Notes under the pieces: generated by a model
Told to the model about the DNA's origin: nothing
Databases searched by the model: none
What the model saw: the letters and a program-made list of their open reading frames with translations, nothing else
Position numbers and translations under genes: made by a program
Shown here: piece by piece, positions 1-8,393 of the stretch
How positions within the stretch are numbered: the stretch's first letter is position 1
How the letters are laid out: the number at the start of each line of letters is the position of its first letter
DNA from: Dyadobacter psychrophilus
GTDB taxonomy: Bacteria > Bacteroidota > Bacteroidia > Cytophagales > Spirosomataceae
DNA: 64,000 bases
Direction of reading: 5' to 3'
Assembly (NCBI RefSeq): GCF_900167945.1
Contig: NZ_FUZA01000003.1
Location: 434,001 to 498,000 of the forward strand

Positions 1-2
1 TC

Positions 3-62
3 CTGCCAAGAAAGTGCCTGGCAAGAAAAGTTTTGAGGCTTATTGAGTCTATATCCGGGTGA
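3..62 (+). CDS. 3' end of an upstream gene (partial, uncertain)
   Basis: One plus-strand frame is open from the window edge and stops with TGA at 60-62. Its last residues (ending RLIESISG) are basic and amphipathic, as in many glycosyltransferase tails, and the next gene follows in the same direction after 49 bases. The other two plus frames also stop early, so the frame choice rests on appearance and context only. No function can be given. Confidence 0.3.
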   Translation: MPRKCLARKVLRLIESISG

Positions 63-111
63 AGGACGTAAATCGGGTTAACCGAATTTTGAGACAGTAA
101 TTTACTGGGTA

Positions 112-1335
112 ATGGAGCAGAAGAAAATCTTATTTGTGAGTCATGACGCCAATCGCGCAGGAAGCCAGTTGCTGTTGCTGCAATTGCTCAGACTATTGAA
201 AGAGCGGGGCGTTCCTATGCATTTGTTGCTTTGCAGCGGCGGAGAGCTGGAAAAAGATTTTGAAGAAGTTGTTGGTGTAACCCGTTTGTATCAAAATATC
301 AAAGTCACTTCCACTCCACTTACCGGAAAACTCCTCAAAAAAGTCCCTTTATATAAATACTATCAGCAGCATTCGGCGCAAAAGATCAATGAACGGATCG
401 CTACCGAGCTTGCACACCAGAACATTGGACTTGTTTTCATCAATTCAATCGCCAATGCGGGTGTTTATTACGACTTTCTAAAATTCCTGCATCATTTACC
501 ACTTGTGCTTTTCGTTCATGAGCTGGGCATGTCTGTGAAGGTTTATACGCACGAAAAGCAGTTAAACTTCATGTTGAAGAAAACCGGTCATCTGATCGCG
601 GTTTCCAATGCAGTTGCCAATTATTATATCAAGAAATTCGATTATCCTGAAAGTCAGGTCAGCACTTTCACACTCATTGATCACGAACACATTGATCAGA
701 AGGTAAAATCGGTGCAGCGTGACATTCTGGAAAAAACATACCATGTCCCGCAAGATGCCATTGTGATAGGAGGTTGCGGAAATGCAGAATGGCGCAAAGG
801 AAACGACATTTTCAACTGGATTGCGAAGCGTGTGATCCATAAAACAAGCCCTTTGCCGGTTTATTTCGTTTGGATTGGCGCAGGGCCGCAGCATGAAATT
901 TATGAGCTGATCGAAAGCGACATCCGGCTTATGGGACTGAGCGACAAGATCATACTCGTTCCACCGACACCGCACGCGTTGGATTATATCAATAGATTTG
1001 ATGTGCTTTTGTTGAGCTCACGCGAAGATCCATACCCGCTTGTCGTTTTGGAAGCGGCCCTGCAGGAAATTCCGGTGGTATGTTTTGAAGATGCCGGCGG
1101 AGCACCCGAACTGATCGAGTCAGATGCAGGTTTTGTGGTCCCTTATATGGACATTTCTGCTGCTTCTGAGGCGATTATACAGTTGGTCCTTGATCCTTCT
1201 CTTCGAGAAATGTTGGGCCGTAATGGTAGAAAGAAAGTGTTGGAAAGGCACAATACAGACAAAAGTGTCGCAAGTGTCGAAGCCATCATCCAAAAGTATT
1301 TACCTTTACAGGTTTCGGAAAAGCAAAATCAATGA
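112..1335 (+). CDS. GT4-family glycosyltransferase
   Basis: A 407-residue GT-B glycosyltransferase, probably retaining, that would add a sugar from a nucleotide donor to a surface glycan at the inner face of the membrane. The N-terminal Rossmann half opens with ILFVSHDANRAGSQ (donor/acceptor loop). The C-terminal half has the GT4 donor motif SSREDPYPLVVLEA near residues 302-315 and DAGGAPELIE just after. It is the first full gene of a tightly packed polysaccharide operon; its stop overlaps the next start in an ATGA. Sugar and linkage cannot be read from the sequence. Confidence 0.9.
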   Translation: MEQKKILFVSHDANRAGSQLLLLQLLRLLKERGVPMHLLLCSGGELEKDFEEVVGVTRLYQNIKVTSTPLTGKLLKKVPLYKYYQQHSAQKINERIATELAHQNIGLVFINSIANAGVYYDFLKFLHHLPLVLFVHELGMSVKVYTHEKQLNFMLKKTGHLIAVSNAVANYYIKKFDYPESQVSTFTLIDHEHIDQKVKSVQRDILEKTYHVPQDAIVIGGCGNAEWRKGNDIFNWIAKRVIHKTSPLPVYFVWIGAGPQHEIYELIESDIRLMGLSDKIILVPPTPHALDYINRFDVLLLSSREDPYPLVVLEAALQEIPVVCFEDAGGAPELIESDAGFVVPYMDISAASEAIIQLVLDPSLREMLGRNGRKKVLERHNTDKSVASVEAIIQKYLPLQVSEKQNQ

Positions 1336-2315
1336 CAATTGCATTCACAATTTGCTCTATAAATTATTTAGCTCAGGCCAGGACATTAGGCGATTCACTT
1401 AAATCCACCAACCCAGACGTCCTTTTCTTTATCGGTCTGGTTGATTCATTACAAGGTGTGGTTTTTGAAAAAGGATATGCTAGTGATTTTCCGATGATCG
1501 AGATCGACAAGATCGAGATTCGTGATTTCCAGGAAATGGCTGACAGATACAACATTACCGAGCTTAATACAGCGGTAAAGCCTTTCTACTTTACCTATTT
1601 TTTCAAACATTACCCCGAAGCTGATCACGTTATCTATTTTGATCCCGACATTATCGTATTCCAACCTTTAACGGGATTACTCTCTTCATTATCAACCCAT
1701 AAAGCTGTATTAACACCGCACATTAATACACCCATTGAAGATCAGCTTAAACCGAACGAACTGCACCATTTGAATACGGGCGTGTATAATCTTGGTTTTG
1801 TGGCTTTCAGCCGGTCTTCCGAGGTGACAGAATTCATTAACTGGTGGGAAGAAAAATTAAGATACGAGTGCCTGATCGATCTTTGTAATGGTCTTTTTGT
1901 AGATCAAAACTGGATGAACTTCCTGCCTGTGTTTGTATCAAATACACATTTGGAACGAAACCCGGGCTATAATGCAGCTTACTGGAATTTGCACGAAAGA
2001 GTATTTTCTGAATCCGAAGGCACACATTTCGTGAATGGGACAAATCCTCTGATCTTCTTTCATTATAGCGGCTATGATCCGCAAAAGCCTGGCGTTTTGT
2101 CTAAATACCAGGATCGTTTCGAACTTTCGGAACGTCCCGATTTGACCGCCTTGTTCGATCTTTACCGCAACAGCCTCATAAACAACGGCAATGCATATTA
2201 CCGGAAATTTCACTGCGCTTACATCAAACCAACCCCTGTTCGTCGTTATCAGCGCGTGCGAAAGCTGCTGAAAACACCTTTGAACTACATTATTGATCAG
2301 CTGGAAACAACCTGA
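1332..2315 (+). CDS. GT-A type glycosyltransferase with intact DxD motif
   Basis: A 327-residue protein resembling GT8-like sugar transferases. It begins with a short beta strand and helix (FTICSINYLAQARTLGDSL), and carries a metal/nucleotide-sugar DxD motif, YFDPDIIVF, near residues 100-108. Later landmarks are LNTGVYNLGF, DLCNGLFVDQNW and FHYSGYDP. It overlaps the preceding gene by four bases and the following gene by one (TGATG), so it is translationally coupled on both sides. The gene at 3080-4030 is a clear paralogue. Role: sugar transfer in surface polysaccharide synthesis; specificity unknown. Confidence 0.8.
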   Translation: MTIAFTICSINYLAQARTLGDSLKSTNPDVLFFIGLVDSLQGVVFEKGYASDFPMIEIDKIEIRDFQEMADRYNITELNTAVKPFYFTYFFKHYPEADHVIYFDPDIIVFQPLTGLLSSLSTHKAVLTPHINTPIEDQLKPNELHHLNTGVYNLGFVAFSRSSEVTEFINWWEEKLRYECLIDLCNGLFVDQNWMNFLPVFVSNTHLERNPGYNAAYWNLHERVFSESEGTHFVNGTNPLIFFHYSGYDPQKPGVLSKYQDRFELSERPDLTALFDLYRNSLINNGNAYYRKFHCAYIKPTPVRRYQRVRKLLKTPLNYIIDQLETT

Positions 2316-3073
2316 TGAAAGAGCTTGTATCCGTAATTGTGCCCATTCTGGACCCGCAAATCAACCCGACAGAAGAGCGACTCCTGCATCATTGCCTCAA
2401 CACGCTGGAAAAGTATCCTGTCATTTTCATTGCTTATGAAGGTGCAGACCTTTCGATTGTGAAGGAGCACAATGAAGATATTGATGTCATTTATTTTCCA
2501 AAAAAATACTTTCAATCCCGTGCAGCCCTGGCCGGATTGTTGTTAATGGAAGATTTTTACGACCGTTTTAGCTGGTGTGATTTCTTATTAATTCATGAAT
2601 TAAATAGCTGGGTCACACGCGATGAACTCTATTATTGGTGCAAACAAGGTTATGATTATCTCAAAGCTGGCCCCACCGAAGATGACAACATTAAAAGGCT
2701 TGGCGGTATCATTTCGAGGATCTCGGGACTGAAAGACGACGAAAAACGGCTGTTCGGGCAAGCATATGCCAATAATGGGATTTATCTTTGCCGCATCGAA
2801 CGCATGATCAATACGATAAAAGCGAAGCAAAAAGAGGTTTATCAATATCGGCACAGCGCGGATTTCCTGCATGCGGATTCCGTTTTTTGGGAAATTGAAG
2901 CGAACCGGTTCTGGCCGCATTTGCGGAAACCCACAAACGTTGTTCGCAACCATTTTGCTATGGATGCAGCAAATATTAACTTAAACAAGACGTTACCCTT
3001 TGCATTAACCGGCATTTCGAAGGAAAATATTCATCATCTGTCTTATTTCAAATCATTGCCGGAAGCGGATTAA
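2315..3073 (+). CDS. DUF5672-family protein, likely glycan-synthesis enzyme
   Basis: A 252-residue soluble protein that I assign to DUF5672 from its overall pattern: an N-terminal VSVIVPI strand, an FDRFSWCDFLLIHELNSWV core around residues 85-108 and a C-terminal region with HADSVFWEIEA. DUF5672 proteins are found in glycan loci and may be glycosyltransferases, but no activity is known to me. Its start overlaps the upstream stop by one base, and the next ATG lies 6 bases after its own stop, so it is co-expressed with two paralogous transferases on either side. Confidence 0.7.
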   Translation: MKELVSVIVPILDPQINPTEERLLHHCLNTLEKYPVIFIAYEGADLSIVKEHNEDIDVIYFPKKYFQSRAALAGLLLMEDFYDRFSWCDFLLIHELNSWVTRDELYYWCKQGYDYLKAGPTEDDNIKRLGGIISRISGLKDDEKRLFGQAYANNGIYLCRIERMINTIKAKQKEVYQYRHSADFLHADSVFWEIEANRFWPHLRKPTNVVRNHFAMDAANINLNKTLPFALTGISKENIHHLSYFKSLPEAD

Positions 3074-3079
3074 TTGCAC

Positions 3080-4030
3080 ATGAACATTATTTATACGGTT
3101 TGTAACAGAATCAATCTCGGCCATGCGCTCGCCTTGGCGGATTCGGTTTTGCTTCACCAGCCGAACCATACATTTTACCTTTGCTGGGTCGATAATACGC
3201 CTTTACACGTTCCGTCGCATATAAAAATATTGACTATTGAGCAGGCAGCAATTCCGGCCTGGAAAAGTATGGAGGCTCAATATTACAATTTTGAGCTACT
3301 GGCGGCCTGCCGCCCCTGGTTTGCGTTAGCGCTGCTGCGTCAGCATATTGATTGCGAAAATCTTATTTTTCTGGCACCGTCCGTGCTTTTGGTAAAACCT
3401 TTTGAAGACGTAATTAATGCTTCTTCATACATTCATTTAACACCGAACATAAAAAAGCCGCTCGCTCCTTCCAAAATTCTTGACGATAAACGGATTTTGA
3501 ACATCGGCATGTTCCATTCAGGCAGCTGGATGTTGAAACGGGGTGATAACACGTTGAAAATGCTGAATTGGTGGGCCGAAAGGACGGTTGATCGTGCAGA
3601 GTTTGACCTTTGCAACGGGAAGAATATGGATCAGTTATGGCTCAATTATACATTGGTCTGGATTCCTGAAACCACGCAAATTTCGCATCCAGGCTGGCAT
3701 TACGGACTTCATTCCATCCTCAATAACGATCTTCAAATGAGGAACGGAGATTACCATATCGAAGGCAAGCCACTGATATCACTTGACTTTGCTGGACTGG
3801 ATTTTTTTGACCCTGTGTGGTCCAATCACATTGCCCTTATGCCTGCAAATAATGCATTCCACGCACTATTCAACAGCTACAAAAAAACGCTGGACAAATA
3901 CAAAAAATTGCTCCCCGCTGATCCTGTTCCGGGTTACGGAAAACAAGCCAAAATCAGGGAAAACAGGATCCTAAGGAATAACATTGCAGCCAAATTGAAA
4001 TCAATCACTGCATTTATTGACCAGTTTTAA
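3080..4030 (+). CDS. Glycosyltransferase paralogue lacking the DxD motif
   Basis: A 316-residue protein collinear with the product of 1332-2315: IIYTVCNRINLGHALALADSV at the start, LNIGMFHSGSW, DLCNGKNMDQLW and PLISLDFAGLDFFDP all match in order. The segment matching YFDPDIIVFQPL reads FLAPSVLLVKPF (near residues 97-108), so both aspartates of the DxD are gone. I chose the ATG at 3080 over the in-frame TTG at 3074, which abuts the previous stop. It may be a catalytically dead partner, a metal-independent transferase or a decaying copy. Confidence 0.75.
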   Translation: MNIIYTVCNRINLGHALALADSVLLHQPNHTFYLCWVDNTPLHVPSHIKILTIEQAAIPAWKSMEAQYYNFELLAACRPWFALALLRQHIDCENLIFLAPSVLLVKPFEDVINASSYIHLTPNIKKPLAPSKILDDKRILNIGMFHSGSWMLKRGDNTLKMLNWWAERTVDRAEFDLCNGKNMDQLWLNYTLVWIPETTQISHPGWHYGLHSILNNDLQMRNGDYHIEGKPLISLDFAGLDFFDPVWSNHIALMPANNAFHALFNSYKKTLDKYKKLLPADPVPGYGKQAKIRENRILRNNIAAKLKSITAFIDQF

Positions 4031-4057
4031 AATCACAACAGCGGAAATCAGGACTAT

Positions 4058-4945
4058 ATGCACTTCCTAGAAAAAAATACGCAGGACTTGCGGAGTTTTA
4101 TATCTGAACTAAAAGTAAACGGCTCTCAGAACACCGCTGCTCAACAGGATTATCCTAAATTGACCATTATAACGCCTTCCTATAATCAGGCAGATTTTCT
4201 GGAACGGACCATTTTGAGCGTTTTGAATCAAAATTATCCCAACCTGGAATACATCATCGTAGACGGCGGCTCGACGGATTACAGTGTTGAAGTGATCAAA
4301 AAGTACGAAAAATATCTATCCTGGTGGGTCTCTGAAAAAGATCGGGGCCAGGTGCATGCCATCAATAAGGCACTGGAAAGGGCTACGGGAGACTACATTG
4401 GTTTTCAAAATTCCGACGATGTATATTTTCCTGGTACTTTTAATCGTTTTGGAAAAGCAGCATTAAACCAGGAAGATGACATCATTTATGGTGACCTGTA
4501 CATGATTTCTCCGGACGATAATGTTACCGAAATCCTGAAAACAACATCTTACAGCTTTGATTGCCAGATTTTGGAGGGAATGCAAATTCATAATCAATCG
4601 CTTTTTTTCAAACGGGCGCTGGTTGAGAAATATGGAAAATTCGATGAATCGTACCGGTTTGCTTTTGATTATGAATTTATAACGCGCTACACCTACCAGA
4701 AATCGACCAAAGTCAGAAAAGTAGAAGGCCTTGGTGGCGCGTTGCGAGTGCATCCCGATGCCAAGTCATCCACGATTGCATCCGTTGGAAAAGAGGAACA
4801 TGCCAAGATCCAAAAATTGTACATTTCAACGAACGGCTCAGCAGCTTCCAACAAAATAAGGTATCTTTGGTGCCGAGTTCGTAAAATTCTCTACTTCGCT
4901 ATGCGATTAGATTTACAATATATCCGTTTCCGATTTTCCAGATGA
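4058..4945 (+). CDS. GT2-family glycosyltransferase
   Basis: A 295-residue inverting GT-A transferase. After a ~30-residue N-terminal extension it has the classic GT2 start LTIITPSYNQADFLERTI, the VDGGSTD nucleotide-binding motif and QNSDDVYFPG as the DxD-type metal site. It lies 27 bases after the preceding gene and overlaps the polymerase gene by four bases (ATGA). It probably adds one sugar of the repeat unit before polymerisation. Similar proteins commonly act on rhamnose or galactofuranose, but that cannot be decided here. Confidence 0.88.
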   Translation: MHFLEKNTQDLRSFISELKVNGSQNTAAQQDYPKLTIITPSYNQADFLERTILSVLNQNYPNLEYIIVDGGSTDYSVEVIKKYEKYLSWWVSEKDRGQVHAINKALERATGDYIGFQNSDDVYFPGTFNRFGKAALNQEDDIIYGDLYMISPDDNVTEILKTTSYSFDCQILEGMQIHNQSLFFKRALVEKYGKFDESYRFAFDYEFITRYTYQKSTKVRKVEGLGGALRVHPDAKSSTIASVGKEEHAKIQKLYISTNGSAASNKIRYLWCRVRKILYFAMRLDLQYIRFRFSR

Positions 4946-6273
4946 ATTGGAGTCTGCTTAATATAGCCACCAACTTTAACAATCTCAGATATTCCGTCGG
5001 CATCGCCATGATGTTCAACGGTTTTCCGCTGATATTTTTCATTCGGGATACTTTGGGAATCGGCCCGGCAAGTAGCGTCTTTACGGCGATGTTTTTTGGC
5101 CTCGCCCTGGCTATGATGGTGCCTATGCACCTTTTCAAGAGACTTTATAAGCCGAATGTGATCCTGCTGAACCTCGGCCTTGGCTTCCTGCTGCTCACAT
5201 TATACTATTTCTTTTTTATCAATAAGCAGGGCAAAGCTGTTGCCGACATTGGTAATTACGTGTTCATTTTCGGCTTTTTGATATTGTTGCTGCATGTCCC
5301 AAATGATGTGAAGGAAACGCTGGTCATGATGCTGTTTTTAATGTCATTATTCACCAATGTTACCCTGGTCTACTCTATCCTCAAAGATCCGAACTGGACG
5401 CCCGGGATGCGCGCTGCGGTAAGTTTTGCAAATGAAGGAGCACAACCCGGTGGTAATCCGCACATTACGGCCCGAAACGGGATTATTTGCATGCTCACGG
5501 CATTAGTTATGCTAAATAGGACGCCGGGGATTTTTACCAAATTATTTCTTTTCTTTTCCGTCCTTTTCAGCCTCGGGGTTGTAGTTATTTCCCTCGCCAA
5601 ATCCAGTTACCTGGCTGTGGGGCTTATGGCAGCGGCTTATTTTATCCTGCATTTCAAAGTTTCCAATATATTCAGTGCCATCGGCAGCGCCTTTAAACTG
5701 CGGAATATGGCATTCATTGTGCTCATTCTGATCGGGATCCGATATTTCTTAATCCGCTATGGCAACGTTCTGGATATGCTGCTTGGTTATTGGGATATTT
5801 TCGAAAACAGGATTATGGACGTAATTTTTACTTCAACCGGGGTAAGGATTACGGATACAGCTGACACGGATGCCTCTGCAATGGGGCGCGTAGGCGGTTT
5901 TGGCGAATTTACAGAAACCCTTTTTTCTTGGGATGTTTTCCTCGGCAGAGGCTACAAATCCGATTATCTCGACGTCCCACTACTGGAATCCTGGGTGAGC
6001 CACGGCATATTCGGATTTGTGTTTTTCGCAGGATTCAACTTTTTCCTGTTTATATATGCCATGCGTGAAATCAAGCGGTATACAAACCCGCTGACCACAT
6101 TCCTGGCTTATTTCTTTTTGTCTTTGATGGTGCTGCTATTCACCGGCGGAAGACCATACGACATTGCATTCTGGTTTCCTTATCTGGTTATGATCCGCTT
6201 TTTGGGAATCAAATATCTCGATAACATTTCCAGAAGGCAGGTTAAAACTCAACTTACAACGGTTACCAGTTAA
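4942..6273 (+). CDS. Polytopic O-antigen polymerase/ligase-like protein
   Basis: A 443-residue integral membrane protein with roughly ten or more hydrophobic spans and a large central loop (about residues 285-345). The loop ends in FLGRGYKSDYLDVPLLESWVSHGI, the type of glycine-rich segment seen in Wzy polymerases and O-antigen ligases before the last helices. It follows three or four glycosyltransferases and precedes an acyltransferase, which fits a polymerase of lipid-linked repeat units at the periplasmic face. Wzy and WaaL types are not separable by eye; no wzx flippase is in the window. Confidence 0.75.
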   Translation: MNWSLLNIATNFNNLRYSVGIAMMFNGFPLIFFIRDTLGIGPASSVFTAMFFGLALAMMVPMHLFKRLYKPNVILLNLGLGFLLLTLYYFFFINKQGKAVADIGNYVFIFGFLILLLHVPNDVKETLVMMLFLMSLFTNVTLVYSILKDPNWTPGMRAAVSFANEGAQPGGNPHITARNGIICMLTALVMLNRTPGIFTKLFLFFSVLFSLGVVVISLAKSSYLAVGLMAAAYFILHFKVSNIFSAIGSAFKLRNMAFIVLILIGIRYFLIRYGNVLDMLLGYWDIFENRIMDVIFTSTGVRITDTADTDASAMGRVGGFGEFTETLFSWDVFLGRGYKSDYLDVPLLESWVSHGIFGFVFFAGFNFFLFIYAMREIKRYTNPLTTFLAYFFLSLMVLLFTGGRPYDIAFWFPYLVMIRFLGIKYLDNISRRQVKTQLTTVTS

Positions 6274-6335
6274 CCTCTTTTACAACAAGTCGTGAGGCAA
6301 ATTTCCAAGAACGAAGCCTGCGAGAAACCCTGCTC

Positions 6336-7385
6336 ATGAGAGACCGCGTTGAACAATTAGATGGATTAAGAGGCATTTTTTCCATTCTGGTAATCGCCCA
6401 CCATCACAATGCGTTCAAGGAATCGGTTTTTTATAACAATTTTTTTGTAATCAATTCCAGCCTTTTCGTTGATTTCTTCTTTGTATTGAGTGGTTTCGTT
6501 ATCGCAAGGAATTACTTAGGCAGGATCAATACGCCACACGATTTTGGCATATTTCTCAAAAAACGCTTTATCCGCTTATTCCCGCTTCTTTTTTATACAG
6601 AAGTTATCTTCATTATCGCGAGTTTAATCGGAGAAAGCAGCCCGATGAAGAATGTTGGCGAGCTTGGCCTGCGCTATTACGCCTACACGGCCTTTGACAC
6701 ACTCACTTTCATGGGTTCCACGCCCGTTTTTGGTTCCTGGGTTAGTAATAATTATCCCGCCTGGTCCATATCGTCTGAAATGGTTTCCTATGCTGTTTTC
6801 GGACTGGTAATTTTATTGTTGCCCAAAATAAAATATGCATCTTTTGCAGTGATCGCCTTGTTATCAGGGCTCTTTATCATTTCAAGAGGTGAATATTTGC
6901 TGGCTTACGATTACGGGTTTGTTCGTGGCTTGCTATGCTTTTCGTTAGGTATTTTTACAAACCTGGTGCTGAACAAGCGTGCATTCAGCCTCTCGGCATA
7001 TGAGATTCCATTCCTGCTGTTCCTTATTGCTGCCATGTATGTAGTTCATCATTGGGGCCTTAATTTGTGGAAACTTGTTTTCCCGTTCATATTCGCGATT
7101 GGCATTATCATTTTTGCAAGTTCCAGGGGCATTGTTACGCAAATGCTTAAAAGTGAAGCTTTTCAATATTTGGGTAAAATATCCTACTCCATTTATCTGA
7201 ACCACGCTATTGTCCTGATTTTGGTTAATGTGATTCTCTTTCGTGCATTGAAATCGCCTGTCAACGAAGGCATGATCGCAATTTCACTCGTCACCTCCAT
7301 TTCACTTACTATTCTCTATTCACATTTCACTTACGAGTTTATTGAGAAAAGGGCTGGAAAGGTTTTGAAGAAAATGTTGGAATGA
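6336..7385 (+). CDS. Acyltransferase family 3 membrane protein
   Basis: A 349-residue member of the acyltransferase 3 family (OafA/NodX type), which acylates sugars, usually with acetyl groups, at the membrane. It begins with the family signature QLDGLRGIFSILVIAHH (conserved Arg and His), followed by VDFFFVLSGFVIARNY and about ten hydrophobic helices. The last helices carry YLGKISYSIYLNHA. It lies 62 bases after the polymerase gene and probably decorates the same polysaccharide. A second family member is at 49047-50171. Confidence 0.88.
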   Translation: MRDRVEQLDGLRGIFSILVIAHHHNAFKESVFYNNFFVINSSLFVDFFFVLSGFVIARNYLGRINTPHDFGIFLKKRFIRLFPLLFYTEVIFIIASLIGESSPMKNVGELGLRYYAYTAFDTLTFMGSTPVFGSWVSNNYPAWSISSEMVSYAVFGLVILLLPKIKYASFAVIALLSGLFIISRGEYLLAYDYGFVRGLLCFSLGIFTNLVLNKRAFSLSAYEIPFLLFLIAAMYVVHHWGLNLWKLVFPFIFAIGIIIFASSRGIVTQMLKSEAFQYLGKISYSIYLNHAIVLILVNVILFRALKSPVNEGMIAISLVTSISLTILYSHFTYEFIEKRAGKVLKKMLE

Positions 7386-7453
7386 AATTTGATGAAATCG
7401 GGTAAACCTTTCACGCATTTGAATGGTTATTCTAAAACAACAAATTAAAAATC

Positions 7454-7750
7454 ATGGCCACATTTTCAGAGCTTATCCAAGGAAATAAACCTGTACTCGT
7501 CGATTTTTCGGCCGAATGGTGCGGGCCGTGCAAAATGATGAAGCCGATTTTAGAAAAAGTAAAATCAGAGCTTGGCGATTCAGCAACCATTATAAAAGTG
7601 GATGTTGATAAAAACAAATCGGCCGCTAATGCTTATAAAATCCAGGGCGTGCCCACATTGATCGTCTTCAAACACGGAAAACCGATGTGGAGACAATCGG
7701 GCGTGGTTCAGGCTGACCAGCTGAAATCCATCATTCAGAAATACATTTAA
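7454..7750 (+). CDS. trxA: Thioredoxin
   Basis: A 98-residue cytoplasmic thioredoxin. The redox-active WCGPC is at residues 22-26 and the cis-proline of the GVPT motif is Pro67. Length and fold elements fit a single thioredoxin domain without signal peptide. It reduces disulfides in cytoplasmic proteins. The ATG is clear, after an A-rich leader with no obvious Shine-Dalgarno site. A pentapeptide-repeat gene starts 24 bases downstream on the same strand. It may be one of several thioredoxins in the genome. Confidence 0.93.
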   Translation: MATFSELIQGNKPVLVDFSAEWCGPCKMMKPILEKVKSELGDSATIIKVDVDKNKSAANAYKIQGVPTLIVFKHGKPMWRQSGVVQADQLKSIIQKYI

Positions 7751-7773
7751 TCATTAATTCAATCCCGGAAGCT

Positions 7774-8334
7774 TTGAGAAGCAGCGATTTAGAAGTTATT
7801 GAGAATAAAGATTTCAGCATTGAAGAATTGTCGGAAACGGCTTATGAACAGTTTAAATTTCTCAATTGCACCTTTTCCGATCTTTCTGGTATTGACTTCA
7901 TAGATTGCGTTTTTCAGGATTGCAACCTGAGCAATGCGCATGTCAAGAATTGCAAAATTTCCGACATTGAGTTCATTAACTGCAAGTTGCTCGGCGTCAA
8001 TTTTTCAGAAAGCAAGGATTTCGCATTCGCGGCAAAATTTGAAAGCTGCATTCTTGATTATGCCATTTTTGAGCGGAAAAAATTAAACAAATCGGCATTC
8101 AGTAACTGCAAAATTCACGGTGCCGACTTCACACAAGCTGATTTATCCAAATCCAGATTTTACAATTGTGACTTCTGGGATGCTGTTTTTGACAACACCA
8201 ATCTGGCAGGCGTCGATTTTTCCAACAGCAAGAATTTCACCATTGATCCAACCAGCAACAATATTCGCAAGGCCAAATTCCTATCCTCCGATCTGGCCGG
8301 TTTGTTGACCAAATTTGACATTATTATCAAGTAG
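7774..8334 (+). CDS. Qnr/McbG-like pentapeptide-repeat protein
   Basis: A 186-residue right-handed quadrilateral beta-helix protein made of A(D/N)LxF-like repeats: CTFSDLSGIDFIDCVF, ADFTQADLSKSRF and similar. The break around CILDYAIFERKKLNKSAF and the tail FTIDPTSNN...KAKF...LAGLL match the two-part layout of Qnr/McbG-type proteins, some of which mimic DNA and protect gyrase. The only start in frame near the N-terminus is TTG at 7774, with GGAAG just upstream. It lies 24 bases after trxA. Gyrase protection is a family possibility, not shown here. Confidence 0.8.
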   Translation: MRSSDLEVIENKDFSIEELSETAYEQFKFLNCTFSDLSGIDFIDCVFQDCNLSNAHVKNCKISDIEFINCKLLGVNFSESKDFAFAAKFESCILDYAIFERKKLNKSAFSNCKIHGADFTQADLSKSRFYNCDFWDAVFDNTNLAGVDFSNSKNFTIDPTSNNIRKAKFLSSDLAGLLTKFDIIIK

Positions 8335-8393
8335 CATTTTGAACGCCTGGGCATTTTTTGTTTCTTGACGGCTCAAAACCTACCTTTTCCAAT

